From the NCBI RefSeq assembly GCF_009389715.1, contig NC_052404.1:10486480-10550479 (forward strand): a stretch of 64,000 nt of DNA. The letters run 5' to 3'. Position numbers and translations under genes: made by a program. The notes below the pieces were generated by a model. The model was not told where the DNA came from, did no database searches, and saw only the letters and a list, made by a program, of their open reading frames with translations. This document shows, in pieces, positions 46,791 through 59,814 of this stretch. Source of the DNA: Phoenix dactylifera (lineage: Eukaryota; Streptophyta; Magnoliopsida; Arecales; Arecaceae). Position 1 is the stretch's first letter. The number at the start of each line of letters is the position of its first letter.

Positions 46791-49330
46791 ATCTGTGTGC
46801 AGTAATCGATAAACTGTGTGCAAAAAGCAGAAAACTGTGTGCAAAAAAAAAGCAGAAAACTGTGTTTCGGGATAAATTAAGTGTGTGCCAAGGTTAATTA
46901 AGTATGTTTCCAGGTTAATTGACTTTGTGCCATGCTCTAGGCTTACAACAATAAGTGTGTGCAAATGACACATATCTGTGTGCAGTAAACAATAAATTGT
47001 GTGCACAGAGCAGAATGCTGAACTTAACTGTGTGCACATGGCACATATCTGTGTGCAGTAATCGATAAACTGTGTGCAAAAAGCATAAAACTGTGTTCGG
47101 AAAATTGTGTGCATGGAGCAGAATGCTTAACTTAACTGTGTGCACATGGCACATATCTGTGTGCAGTAGTCGATTAACTGTGTGCAAAAAGCAGAAAACT
47201 GTGTGCAAAAAGCACAAAACTGTGTTCAGGGATAAATTTAGTGTGTGCCAACGTTAATTAAGTATGTTTCCAGGTTAATTGAGTTTGTGCCATGCTCTAG
47301 GCTTACAACAATAAGTGTGTGCAAATGACACATATCTGTGTGCAGTAAACAATAAATTGTGTGCACAGAGCAGAATGCTTAACTTAACTGTGTGCACATG
47401 GCACATATCTGTGTGCAGTAGTCGATTAACTGTGTGCAAAAAGCAGAAAACTGTGTGCAAAAAGCACAAAACTGTGTTCGGGGGTAAATTTAGTGTGTGC
47501 CAACGTTAATTAAGTATGTTTCCAGGTTAACTGAGTTTGTGCCATGCTCTAGGCTTACAACAATAAGTGTGTGCAAATGACACATATCTGTGTGCAGTAA
47601 ACAATAAATTGTATGCACGGAGCAGAATGCTGAACTTAACTGTGTGCACATGGCACATATCTGTGTGCAGTAATCGATAAACTGTGTGCAAAAAGCAGAA
47701 AACTGTGTGCAAAAAGCATAAAACTGTGTTCGGAAAATTGTGTGCATGGAGCAGAATGCTTAACTTAACTGTGTGCACATGGCACATATCTGTGTGCAGT
47801 AATCGATTAACTGTGTGCAAAAAGCAGAAAACTGTGTGCAAAAAGCACAAAACTGTGTTCAGGGATAAATTTAGTGTGTGCCAACGTTAATTAAGTATGT
47901 TTCTAGGTTAATTGAGTTTGTGCCATGCTCTAGGCTTACAACAATAAGTGTGTGCAAATGACACATATCTGTGTGCAGTAAACAATAAATTGTGTGCACA
48001 GAGCAGAATGCTTAACTTAACTGTGTGCACATGGCACATATCTGTGTGCAGTAGTCGATTAACTGTGTGCAAAAAGCAGAAAACTGTGTGCAAAAAGCAC
48101 AAAACTGTGTTCGGGGGTAAATTTAGTGTGTGCCAACGTTAATTAAGTATGTTTCCAGGTTAACTGAGTTTGTGCCATGCTCTAGGCTTACAACAATAAG
48201 TATGTGCAAATGACACATATCTGTGTGCAGTAAACAATAAATTGTGTGCACAGAGCAGAATGCTGAACTTAACTGTGTGCACATGGCACATATCTGTGTG
48301 CAGTAATCGATAAACTGTGTGCAAAAAGCAGAAAACTGTGTGCAAAAAGCATAAAACTGTGTTCGGAAAATTGTGTGCATGGAGCAGAATGCTTAACTTA
48401 ACTGTGTGCACATGGCACATATCTGTGTGCAGTAATCGATTAACTGTGTGCAAAAAGCAGAAAATTGTGTGCAAAAAGCACAAAACTGTGTTCGGGGGTA
48501 AATTTAGTATGTGCCAACGTTAATTAAGTATGTTTCCAGGTTAATTGAGTTTGTGCCATGCTCTAGGCTTACAACAATAAGTGTGTGCAAATGACACATA
48601 TCTGTGTGCAGTAAACAATAAATTGTGTGCACAGAGCAGAATGCTTAACTTAACTGTGTGCACATGGCACATATCTGTGTGCAGTAGTCGATTAACTGTG
48701 TGCAAAAAGCAGAAAACTGTGTGCAAAAAGCACAAAACTGTGTTCGGGGGTAAATTTAGTGTGTGCCAACGTTAATTAAGTATGTTTCCAGGTTAATTGA
48801 GTTTGTGCCATGCTCTAGGCTTACAACAATAAGTGTGTGCAAATGACACATATCTGTGTGCAGTAAACAATAAATTGTGTGCACAGAGCAGAATGCTTAA
48901 CTTAACTGTGTGCACATGGCACATATCTGTGTGCAGTAGTCGATTAACTGTGTGCAAAAAGCAGAAAACTATGTGCAAAAAGCACAAAACTGTGTTCGGG
49001 GGTAAATTTAGTGTGTGCCAACGTTAATTAAGTATGTTTCCAGGTTAATTGAGTTTGTGCCATGCTCTAGGCTTAACTGTGTGCACATGGCACATATCTG
49101 TGTGCAGTAGTCGATTAACTGCGTGCAAAAAAGTAGAAAACTGTGTGCAATAGGCTTACAATAATAAGTGTGTACGACGTTCTTGTAACTGATTGCATTA
49201 TTTCTTTATTTCTACGTATTAGGAAATGCTTAACTTAACTGTGTCCACATGGCACATATCTGTGCAGTAATCGTTAAACTGTGTGCAAAAAGCAGAAAAC
49301 TGTGTTTCGGGATAAATTAAGTGTGTGCGA
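46790..49330. repeat. GTGTGCA minisatellite with higher-order structure
   Basis: The basic unit is about 20 bases, ACTGTGTGCAAAAAGCAGAA and relatives. It is organised into blocks that begin GGTTAAYTGAGTTTGTGCCA at about 46913, 47273, 47525, 47906, 48158, 48539, 48791 and 49043. Block lengths are 360, 252, 381, 252, 381, 252 and 252, so two tandem 633-bp higher-order units (252 + 381) are almost identical. Past 49070 the array decays. The many roughly 64-, 85- and 107-residue frames here are artefacts. Confidence 0.92.
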
Positions 49331-49829
49331 TGGTTAATTAAGTGTGTTTTCAGTTTAAGCGACTATGCGCCATACTCTACATAAATCGGAATCCTTAACT
49401 TAACTTTGTTAAGTATGTTTCAAGCTTAATGAACCAAGCAACACTGCTGTGCCAGGGGATCTGAAACTGTGTTGCATGGTGTGCCATGGCACACCATTTT
49501 TATAGATCAAATATTGTAGTTAGCCCTAAAGAAAAAAGGCATCATAAGGTCTCTCCACATAAATCAGGCACCCAAAAAGGCATAGCATCAGCTATAATAG
49601 CGGCACGGCATGGCACAGTTAACATATGTAACTAGACATTTTATAAATCATTACAACCAATTTAGAGCACGACAAGATAGACAATAATGCCAATCATCTG
49701 AATAATACAAATGTATTCATCATAACTGTCTCATTGTTACATTACACAAAAAAAGAAAAATGTATTCATCATAACTGTCTCATTGTTACATTACACAAAA
49801 AAAGAAAATGTAGGAGTAGGTTGCCTGCT
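49331..49829. other. array remnant and 3' flank of the ULP1-like gene
   Basis: Contains degenerate GTGTGC units, a TGGTGTGCCATGGCACACC palindrome at about 49479, and a direct repeat of about 53 bp around 49716-49805 (GTATTCATCATAACTGTCTC twice). Confidence 0.6.
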
Positions 49830-52800
49830 CTAATCTCTCTTTCTACATATCTTCTCATACCAAATCCAGAAACTATCATTTGTACTGCAATGGTCATTCA
49901 ACAAAATATTGCCCGCAACCCAGCTTCTATATAAAGAGGGATCCTTGAACTGTTCCAGCAATGGTCTCGAAGTGCCCCGCATCAGTTCCTCCGCATACAT
50001 GAGCAAGTATACCCCACAGTCGAGAGTATCCGGCATTTGCTGTGGACACTCTCGAATTTCATGAATGATAGTTTCCGGGATATGGTATCCTACGTGGTCG
50101 CTTAGCCAAAATCGCAGAAATGATGCCTGCATGGATGTGAAGAATATATTATTTTAATGTACCTGTGAGTCTTAAAAAAAATGTAACAAATCTTTAAAGT
50201 GACACTCACAAATTTAATATTATACTTTGCATCATTGAAGCTCCACATAGAATTGTAGCATTGAAAACACTGCTGCTTCAAGTCCAAAACAAGTAAATAC
50301 CAATGCCATTCCATATTCATTGGAATGAATAGATATCTATAGTTTTGGAGATCGCAGAGTTGTATGTCCCCTAACCATTTTATAATACTAGGCTGCAAGG
50401 ACTGTAAAATACTTTTTGTAACATCAGCAGTTACCTCACCAATGCCCAATAGATGTCGATTCACGGCAGCCTACAAAATTCATTATGTCAGAATACACAT
50501 AATTTGTAGGAGAGTCTTAAAAAATTTTGGGTGATTCAAAACCTGTATTTCACAACGCAAGAATATAGATGGGTTATCAACAGACTCAGTCTTCTCTCGA
50601 TGCCAAAGCTCCATGACACGAAAGTAAACGTTGACGACCTGCATTTATTAAAAGAACTCCATCAAATAGAACCGTTGAGAAGAGAAATACATGTGAGGTA
50701 TGTCTTCAATTAACCTACATCACTGCGTAGTGGCCCATCATGTAGGAGCTGCTCTATAGCATCACCGTTGCATGATGGTTTCAAAGTATCTGCATCCTCC
50801 CAAATGGTGTGCCTACAAAATTCATTCCAATATTTAAGCTACTTACATAGTGATAAATGTGAAATTGCAAACTTAATTTAGGTAACTTACTCCGTGTGAT
50901 TTTCTTGAAGGAAGAAATCAATAGCTTCTTCATGGTACATAGGGAGCACACCTTCTCCCTTCCCGTAATACATATGTTTCCTTGCCATTTTCAGTTTACT
51001 CTTTGGCGTCTCCACTCTTTCAACATCAATGAATTTAGTGGTTTCTTCTAAAAGCTAAGTGAAATGAAACGAGAATACAACAATTTTACTTACCAAAGAA
51101 CATGATATGGTAGAACAAAATTGCATATGTACGCAGAATATTTAAGGAACAGAACAAATTTGTATACCTCTATAGGGGGTGATGTTTCTTTGTCGAGTGG
51201 AATTGACTTGCGGAGCTCCATAAGTGCAGTAGTGATAGGCTCCAATAATTTACTCGGCCGAGTGGGCAAATCCTCCTTTTTAATTGCTAGTGCCCTACTA
51301 CCTTCACCTTGAGAGGCTATTTTTTGTTTCTTTTTTGCCCTTCTATAAGTATTTGGAAAGTGTGCTATGGCCTTTGCTTTCTCTGTTGCCTTTCGCTCAC
51401 GTGCTCCAAACTTCACGCGCCGGCATAAGGAGGAAACATATTTCGAGGAGATAGGTCCAACTTCTTTCTCACCCTCAACATCAGTGGCCCAAATAACCTG
51501 ATAACAATATGCATTTCATCTAATAAACAAGATAGTATAATGATAAAAAATTTTTTTATCAAAATCAAATAAATACATACCTCCACCTCATCTGCACTAT
51601 CCTGAATTTCATCTTTCTCCACTACACCTTTGTCCTTAGCTTCAACTGCAGTATGCTCTTCACTCACCTAATAATGAGTTGTATTTAACAAATAACAACA
51701 ACCATGATCCCCACGACAACATACTTAATAATTCATCAAACATTGCTTACCTCGGTAAAATCTGTATCATGCTTAACATTTTCGTCATCCACTAAGAGAC
51801 CATTATCTCGGAGGACCTTCTCAATTCTGGACACCCTCTTATCAACCAAAAACAAATACCTCTCAGCCACTTTTAAGCGGGTATGTAAGCTTTCCAATGT
51901 AGGTCCTTCACTCTGGCTGGATGATGGAAACTAAAACAACACAATTATCCAATTTAGAGTATGTCTTTAACTAAGTGCCACCAAATGAAATTAAATGTGT
52001 ACCAAGTGGTTATAAGTTTGTGCCGCAAAATAAAAGGTGCGTGCCATATGGAAATAAATCTGTGCCAAGTACTTGTAAATGTGTACTACCTGACTTTTCT
52101 CTTTCGGAGCTTCTAATATTGGCCTTCCTCGCGAGAGAAGGTGCAACTCCTCCTTTCTAGGCTCTAGCTTCTCGATCACCTGTCGCAAGCAAAAACTTAA
52201 GTCTTGCATCATGTAAAAATAAATGTGATGTTACAAATTAATATTCAAACCTGAAATTTTTTTAAGTTCTTCATAACTTTGGCAATCACGTCCACCTTGC
52301 GAGAAAATTTGGCATTGCTCCAACGCAATAGACGTGGATACATAAACGGTGGCCGGTGCCTGCCTAAAATGATATTCGAATGCTCAACAGCCCATACCTG
52401 CCAAAAAACAATGTGAACATCAAATTTCAACACAATATATATCTTAACAATGAAATTTAAAAAAATATAAAGATGCTTTCCACCAAAGCCACCGTGCATC
52501 CATCCATATATCCACCACATCCATTCCCGCTGATGTTCCTTCTCCGGACACTCTCGGATATAGTAGGTAGCTGCTGCCGAATAAAAGCAAAAACGGCAAG
52601 ACCCCAACTATATGAACCTAACCGCCCTAAATCATCAATATATGAACATAATGCCTTTGGAATATTGTAGTGTACAGTTGGAAACAGAATAGTGACAAAG
52701 AGGTATAAAACCCATAATTTGGTAAAATCCTCTACATCTTGTCGTCCTCTCTTTCCAACTAGTATTTGTAATCTATTTTCTATTGCATCCCTACCGGCCT

Positions 52801-53185
52801 TTTTGTGGTCACCATCAAAAAAACGGGTGATAAGGTCAGAAGTAACCCTCCCCTCTCTATACAATTCTACTTCATCACCCGGGGCACTCAAACCTAGGAT
52901 GAGTGCAAACTCACTCCCTAAAAAAGGCACTAAAACTTTACCAAACCAAAAATCTTCTTCGACATCATCCCAAAAAGAGACCAAAGTGTCTAGGACAGGC
53001 CTACTCTGCTTGATATACGGCAAACTTAGCATATGTCCAAAAGGAGTTGCGGTCACCCTATCATTCTGCTCCCGAGACATAGACTGCACAAGGGTGGCAA
53101 TAAATTGGACATAGCGGCTGAAGTAGCACCTTCCATTGACCATATTATTCGGGCCAACAATTGGAGCCATATCAAATGTCTGCAT
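49830..53185 (-). CDS. MULE-carried ULP1-like cysteine protease (C48 family), multi-exon
   Basis: Supported minus-strand exons include 53185-52484, 52397 to about 52252, a coiled-coil exon at about 51932-51753, a basic linker at about 51500-51170, 50470-50210 and 50126-49830, with several short exons between. The first exon resembles the DUF1985-like N-terminal domain usual in MULE ULP1 proteins (PFLGSEFALILGLSAPGDEV). The last two hold the protease fold. His lies in MEWHWYLLVLDL, the usual Asp position reads Asn (CYNSM), and Gln and the nucleophile Cys lie in CPQQMPDTLDCGVYLLMY. Such proteins are predicted SUMO-protease relatives of unknown target. The start is uncertain because an acceptor-like TGCAG overlaps the first ATG. 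The gene converges on the transposase. Confidence 0.8.
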
Positions 53186-53975
53186 CAAAAATATTAATGA
53201 AACACGTTATCCATAAAACAAATCTTTCAAGAATGCATTGTCAAACAAATAATAAAGATCAAATTAAGAATCACTGCAGGGTAAAATTAAAGATAACAGC
53301 AACCTTATATCATGTATTCGCAGGAAACTATACCAATATATCACCTACCAATAATCTTCCCTGGGCGAAATCAATAATCGATTCCATAGCATTCAAAAAC
53401 GAAATCAAAATATTATTCCGAACAAAAAAAACGGAAAGCAAGAGAGATTACGGTTTACCTTCCACTATAGCCAGCATTATGGTTCTCAAAAAGTAAGAAC
53501 AAATCTTCCCTAAGCCAAATCATTATTTCATTTCGTAACATTCAAAACCCAAAAGAAAAATTTCTTCGGAAAAAATATTTGGGAAGCAATATTGATTAGG
53601 GTTTAGCTTCGATAATAGCAAGCATTATGGTATCCACATTGGGCGAACGGAACCTTACCTGCGATTCGGAATGCTTATCGGGGCGGACTCGATCGGCAGG
53701 AAGACGACTCCGTCGACTGGAAGAGGACTCCGTCGACACGAACAGGAATCGTTCGAGAGGAAGAAGAAGAAGGGGTTCTTTCCGAAGGCGAAAGAGAAAT
53801 TCTTTCGGTCGAGAGGGAAACGAAGACGAAGAAGGGTTTCTTCCTGGGTACAGAGGAAGAAGAAAATGAGAGGAAGAGGAAGAGGACTCGACCGAGCGAA
53901 AGAGGAGCAAAGGAAGCCGGAAAGCCCAACGGATGAGAAAAGGGTAGTTTCGTCACCATTTAGAAAGCCAAAAAC

Positions 53976-54060
53976 TCTCTGGACCGGGAGTTACATTTTC
54001 GGTCAACAGGGACTATTCGTTATACTCCGGTCCAACACTGGATCGGTGATTAATTTCCCC
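53976..54060 (-). repeat. right terminal inverted repeat of the MULE
   Basis: 85 bp, inverse of 39973-40057, ending TTTCCCC at 54060. It is followed directly by the second TTTATTGTA at 54061-54069. Confidence 0.95.
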
Positions 54061-54227
54061 TTTATTGTATTGATTTTTTCCCATTTTCCTTTTTTTCGTT
54101 TGAAAATATGATTCTGCTTCCCTATCATTGCAAAAAATAAAAAAGGAAAAAAAAAAAGAGAGAGAGATTTTGCTTTTTCTGCTGTACCTATACTACTCAT
54201 CATTCAGGACTATTGAGCGCAAGTATC

Positions 54228-54345
54228 AGAATACTTTAGAAATATAGTTACTAAATAGCAAATAATTTTTTTATAAAAACTTTACTTTCAAAAATACTAC
54301 TTTTAATAATTCTATTCCCAACAGCCCTTCCAAATAGGGCAACTT
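54228..54345. mobile_element. fragment of the AT-rich MITE-like family (copy 3)
   Basis: ACTTTAGAAATATAGTTACT through CCCAACAGCCCTTCCAAATAG matches one end of the elements at 3.2 kb and 38.1 kb. The other end is missing. Confidence 0.55.
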
Positions 54346-54811
54346 AGCATGGCGATTTATAGGAGCGCGGCCCGCGCCCACAGGAACATGTAAAAAGCCA
54401 CGAGGAATGGAGGTAGGATGGCAATTTTCGTTTAGGAGAGGGACAGAACGTCGACAGCAGCTGCCTGGTATTGGGAGAGCGTGATGTTTTCTTCTTAAAC
54501 ATGTTCGGATTTTTTTTTCTTCTTTTTTTTCGCGCCGCAAGTGCCCCTCCCGCCCATTTGTAGAGGGTGTGACTGAGATGCGCATCAACACCTTTGTGAG
54601 TCCTGGAAAATATTTGTCGGACTCTATTATTAGGATTCTACTTTTCATGTATGCATGCTAATCTCCTTTCTTAAAAAAAGACGTATACATGTTTTTATGT
54701 TAGGCTTGTATTCGTTCAAAGTGCTCCTGTTGATATTGGCACTCAACATAGTTACATCTTAGCATGCGTCGTGCACGATTATTCATCTGATGATGTTTGG
54801 TGTCGATTGGG

Positions 54812-55230
54812 TGCAGTATGAAAATAAGGCGTGTTTAGTCCCACAATAACTAGTCACCGAGGAGATTTTGGGTACTTATACAGAACTCAAAATTTACCTT
54901 TCAGCTAGCCATTTTAGATGAGGTGTTGGATTGCTACAAATGATGTTAGAGTAAACTCGGCCCATAGCCTATGTGGATTATGGGACATTGCAACACGAGT
55001 TCATGGAGACAACTATGGGCCGATCGTAGTGCTTGTGATTAGATTTGAATAGATTTGAACTCTTAGTCTGACGAGGACGTCAAGACTTGAATGAGGGGAG
55101 TATGTGAGGATCTGTGCGGGCGTGTATTTAATTCCATATGGATTATTCGCCAAGAAAATCTTGAGTGAACTAAGAAACTCAAAAAAAAATTTATGGCTAG
55201 CCATTTTGGATGAGGTACTGAGTTGTCACA
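54812..55230 (+). mobile_element. TRIM retrotransposon, family B (copy 2)
   Basis: LTR-like ends at about 54812-54938 and 55103-55230 share the TAGCCATTTTRGATGAGGTR block and end CTACA/TCACA. The interior (CATGGAGACAACTATGGGCC, GTGCTTGTGATTAGATTTGA, GACGTCAAGACTTGAATGAG) is the same as in the copy at 9180-9623. The primer-binding site is decayed (ATGATGTTAGAG) and no clear target duplication remains, so this copy is older. Confidence 0.75.
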
Positions 55231-58200
55231 TGCAGCCACTAATGAACTAGAATTAATTACAGTTCTATCACAAGATTATTGTTGGCTTTAGGACAATCAT
55301 TAATGTTTGGTCATTCAACTCGTGATCAGGTAACCGGGAGCAATGTTTAAGCCTTCTCGAACCCCTCGTCCCAACGTTGAGCCACTGATTAACAAGAGAG
55401 AAAAGGAGAATTAGAAGATTCTACCATGGAAAATTTTTGGTGGGTATCTGAAGGAACCTGACCTGGGCCAGCCCACATCAGACATGAGCATAACTTTATT
55501 TTTCAGTAATCATCCAAATAAAATCACAGCATTCTAATAAGGTAGCTCGAAACAACTAAATTCGTTAATTTAAGAAGGAAACGACAGTATTTGAATCCCC
55601 TCGAGACACACACATGTAGTTCTCCAGTGACGTAGCCTTAATAACCGCATGTTTGTCTGAAGAAAACTAAGTAAACACATGAACATTTGTAGCCTGGTTA
55701 TATTACCAGAGTCCAAGTGAGGGGAAAAAAATGTAGCAGTCGGTGTACGATTTTTTTTTAAAAAAAAATAGTCCAGATGACCTAAGAATTTGCCATAAAG
55801 CTGTTCTAACTGATCAGATGCTATGCAAAATCCCAAAAAGCATGGACCAAGAGAATCCCAAAGAGGCAAAGGGCAGGGAAGAAGGGATGAGACCTTATCT
55901 CAGCTTGGAACCACACCAAGTAAGTTGAAAACCAGAAAAATAAAGATGAAAGATGAGAAAAGAGACAACCAAGGCCAGACGCGCAGGAAAAGAGGAAGAT
56001 CCAAAGTAAAACGATAAGATTGCCTTTTGATGCCACCCGTGGATAACTTATAGTCCTTGGTATTCATCCCTTGCGAGCGGTGAATAAAGTTATTCCTCCT
56101 TTGGTTGGTCCTCCCTGTCCACCATTACTGCCATCTTGCAAAAAGTGAAGAAATGGTAATAAAGAGATGCAAACAAATTATATCCAAGGATAAAATTGAT
56201 AGGGAAGATTGAGGCTGCAGGTGTAGTTTAAGTTAGTTCACTCTCCCCCTAAAATTACTTTTACCCTTACGTATCTTTTGGGCTTGTTGACTACATAATA
56301 TTATTCAGGCTTTTAATCAGGTGTTTGGTTGGTTAGCTGGATAATTTTATGTTATCCACCTGCTAACTAATATCCAAAGGTTCAAAGGTTCTCGGAGGCA
56401 TGTATTTCGCAGGATTATATAGCCACTATATCAACCATCTTGATAATGCATAGCTCTCCTTCATCCGGGAAATCTGAACATGTTACGTTCAGCGTGATAT
56501 ACGATTCAGTGCGAAAAGAAGGAGAGCTAGCTATCACTCCGAGATGGAAGATGTAGCGACTATCCAGGACTGTACAGTCTTCTGCAATGTAAAATAAACA
56601 TCATTGAGGATCCTGACGCCTATCCAAGAGTTTGGATGTTCATGATATATGTTTTGCATTGTATGGAGTTGTGCATGCTTGAACAACCACCATGGGACTC
56701 ATTTCGGAAACAAAGAGCTTTCCCGCAATCCCGCAACCATATGTTAGAGAGGTCAATAGAGAGTATTTGTGTTCTGAATATGTGGGGTGAGAGATTGTAC
56801 TAGATCCCCCTATTTTCAAGATGAGCAAAGCAGTTCTCTGAGCGTAAACAACTGTCCATTGTGCAAAATACATACCATAGAGAATTCGAAGTTAGTATCC
56901 AAATATATGACACCAGTTGTTGACATAACGAAGAAATGATAAAATAAAGAAGAGAAACATTAGAATTTGATGATATGACCATACCCCCTCCAAGCCTATC
57001 ATTATACTCCCATTAGAAACACTATGCTAACAAAAAAAGGGATACATAAATGTAACCCATACACTATGGTATTATTATCCTTTATGATCACTTGCAGGTC
57101 ATTATTTTGGACCATGTCCACAAACTGGTCAGTCGGATGAATGGAGCAAGTGCAGGTCGAACGAGAAGCTTGGTGGCGCTATCGCAGTAGGTGGTGATGA
57201 TATATAGTGGGCCTACAAGAGCTGATGGACATAGAGGAGTTTATGAAGGAGCTGATGGAGGCAGTAGTAATGAACGACACTGAGGCGAAGCGGAAATAGA
57301 TGGGGATAGGGCGGAGGAGATGCTAGGAAAGGCGATGATATAGATGAGATTAGATGAAAAATTTATATCCTACGCCTGATGTACCAGCTCAACAGTACAT
57401 CAGACCAATTCTTTTTCGCCACATGAGGGAGTCTAGCCACCTCAGTGTAAAAATAAAAAGAAAAAAAGAAATATTCAAGCACTCCATTGCTCTCTTGAGT
57501 GAATGGAACCTAACTACCTCCTCTCCTATGTAAATCACAGAGAGCTAGCACCATCTGTGTTGACTCTTTTCCAAGCATCCTCTTCCTCCTAAGCGCCACT
57601 CCTCTACTACGACCACTCTGCCCTCCTCTTGAGTGAATGACACCATTCACAAGCATCGCCTATGTTCCGAATCACCGTCCTCATCTTGATCCCAAGGCCA
57701 CCCCTCATATCCTTCCCTTTCGTCTCTAACCGAGCATTCGACATGCGGTTGAAGATATTTTTCAGCAAGTGCCACTTTGGTGGTCCTCCGACATCGACAT
57801 ATACCATATGGATAGATCTCGCTTCTCAAAAAAGATAGGGATGTTGGCGTTGGTTGGCCGTCCAAAACGGATAAGACCGTCACGTCGGTTAACTTTTATG
57901 AATCTTCCATTAGATAACGCACGCAAATAAGATAAATGATACTGTGACAAACGACTCCAGCATTTTCCGTTGATGATGTCCGGTCCCACGCAGCTGGTCC
58001 TTCATTGCTGACGTGGATTATTAGATACTAACTTTAACATCATGGTGGATGGCCGGTCTATTTGTACATTCTTACGTCAGCACCCACTCAGATAAGGCCG
58101 GTAAATTATCACAACACCAACCGGTCAAAATGTGATTGATCTTCCAACACCCGCGTCTCAGATGCATGAAAGAGAGGTTCGCATGCATGCGAATGTGTCT

Positions 58201-59814
58201 AATCACACCCAACATCCTCCATTAGAATTATACAAGCACTGTTTTGAAGGGAACTTAATTTTATTATTTATTATTATTTATTTGTGCATAAGAAAGATGG
58301 AGCTAAAATTGGATGAGATACGATCGGATATCGGTATCATCATGTTCATATTTATTTTGTTTGATGAATACGGATAAAGATATTAATGTTAGTCGAATAC
58401 AAAAATTTATATCTATATTTATTTTAAAAACGGATGTTGATACAGATTGGATATTGGAAGTATGGACATAGATATAGATATAAGTCGGTTAATTAAACTT
58501 TATGAGGATAGAATCAAGGATATTATCTAGTGGATGGTAAATTAAATCAATAATTTATAAATATGGTTATTTTATTTTTTTTAAAAAAATTATGAGTGCT
58601 ATATACTATTAAAAAGAATTACAAATAGAATCGAATATTTGGAAATAGATCTAATAGTGTCTATCTGTATTTTTATCCTTTTTTTTTTGACAGATATGGG
58701 TATGGATATTAGCCGAGTGCTCAAATTTCTATTTATATTTATATAGATTCAGATGCAAAACTAGATCTGAACTGATTTTATTGGAGAGTGAGTTTTGTCC
58801 GTATCCCATAGAGGATGATTCTAGCCTTGCACGTATACCCCAAACTCGCCAAAGTAGGTCCAATGAGAACAAGTGGATGTGACCAGATTCATCAAGTGGT
58901 CCTGCTTGTCCATAGCTAAATCTTGGACTGAATCTCTAAACCCTGGTACAGGTATATGGATGAGTTATGAACTGAACTAAATCTCCAAGCATCCATCCAT
59001 GATCTATCATTTGGAACCTAATCTCCATGATCCATCCATGATGGGTGGTACGCATATCCACCAAAATGAGGCACTCCACCGAGCACCTATGGCCTATCAT
59101 TTCCATGTCACAAGATATACCAAGCATGCATACAAAGTCATTATTATTTATATGTATGTGGTTAGTCACTGCATAAAAAGACTTATTAATGACATCAAGC
59201 TCAGAACTATATTTGGATTTCTAAATAAATTTTATTTTAGTTTCAAAATAAATTATTCAATAATTATTTTATATTTTTTGAATGAACACATGTTCTAGGA
59301 TCTTCTTAGAGGTGTCTCTAAGAGAAACATCTCTTGGGTCATAAATCTAAAAGATACATTTTTTGGCAGCGTATCCCTTGATTTAAACTCAGAAGACATC
59401 TCTTAAATTGCTAGCTAAGTGCAAAAGATATATGCTTGCATTAAAGAAATACAATTTGTCCAGGGAACATACCTATTAAATGAAGGAATGTAATCCTCCA
59501 CTTTGAGACACCTATTCACTTGCATCTCATCCATCTATAAACATTGTATGTGTAAACTCTATCCCATTCAACTCAAGATCCAAAAGTAAAAGAACAAGGG
59601 TGGATTACCACCTTTGTCTTTGTGAGATTTTGGAGTGCAAGTGAGTTAGGTGTGTATATATTGGGCTTACTATCTAACTAGGCGTGCATAAAGAGAGATT
59701 TTGTTGTATCTTGTGAGTATATGCATAAATTTTATTCTGGAGAAAGTACCTTCTATGGCATGCCTTGAACTGAGTTCTATTCCCTAACTTCTTATGCTTT
59801 TTGCTTACTATGAT
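55231..59814. other. gene-poor stretch
   Basis: No exon with a recognisable product, no RNA gene and no bounded element. The frames at 56640-56982 and 57607-57989 (minus) were examined and not recognised. Confidence 0.35.

Larger units (their letters stand above)
39973..54060 (+). mobile_element. complete 14,088-bp Mutator-like element (MULE)
   Basis: The ends are 85-bp terminal inverted repeats (39973-40057 and 53976-54060) starting GGGGAAA, with two mismatches. Both are flanked by a perfect 9-bp duplication, TTTATTGTA. Inside are a MuDR-type transposase (+, 40843-43227), a coiled-coil transposon protein (+, 44503-45900), large tandem arrays, and a ULP1-like gene on the opposite strand (53185-49830). 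Convergent transposase and ULP1-type genes recall the Kaonashi (KI) MULEs of plants. The insertion point is about 105 bp after the stop of the uL10c-like gene. The near-identical repeats point to recent insertion, although the transposase has an in-frame stop. Confidence 0.95.

Noticed and set aside
46593-49027. Many overlapping 60-170-residue reading frames on both strands
   Set aside because: They are translations of the GTGTGCA minisatellite, repeated at the 252/381-bp spacing, with no start context or domain.
46126-49330. CRISPR-like regular repeats
   Set aside because: Repeat units are contiguous minisatellites without unique spacers, and the genome is a plant's.
53596-54111. Arg/Ser-rich frames near the right end of the MULE
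   Set aside because: Purine-rich subterminal sequence open in several frames, running into the terminal inverted repeat; no recognisable protein.
56640-57989. Minus-strand frames possibly from a receptor or retroelement gene
   Set aside because: No motif could be matched and no consistent splice structure was found.
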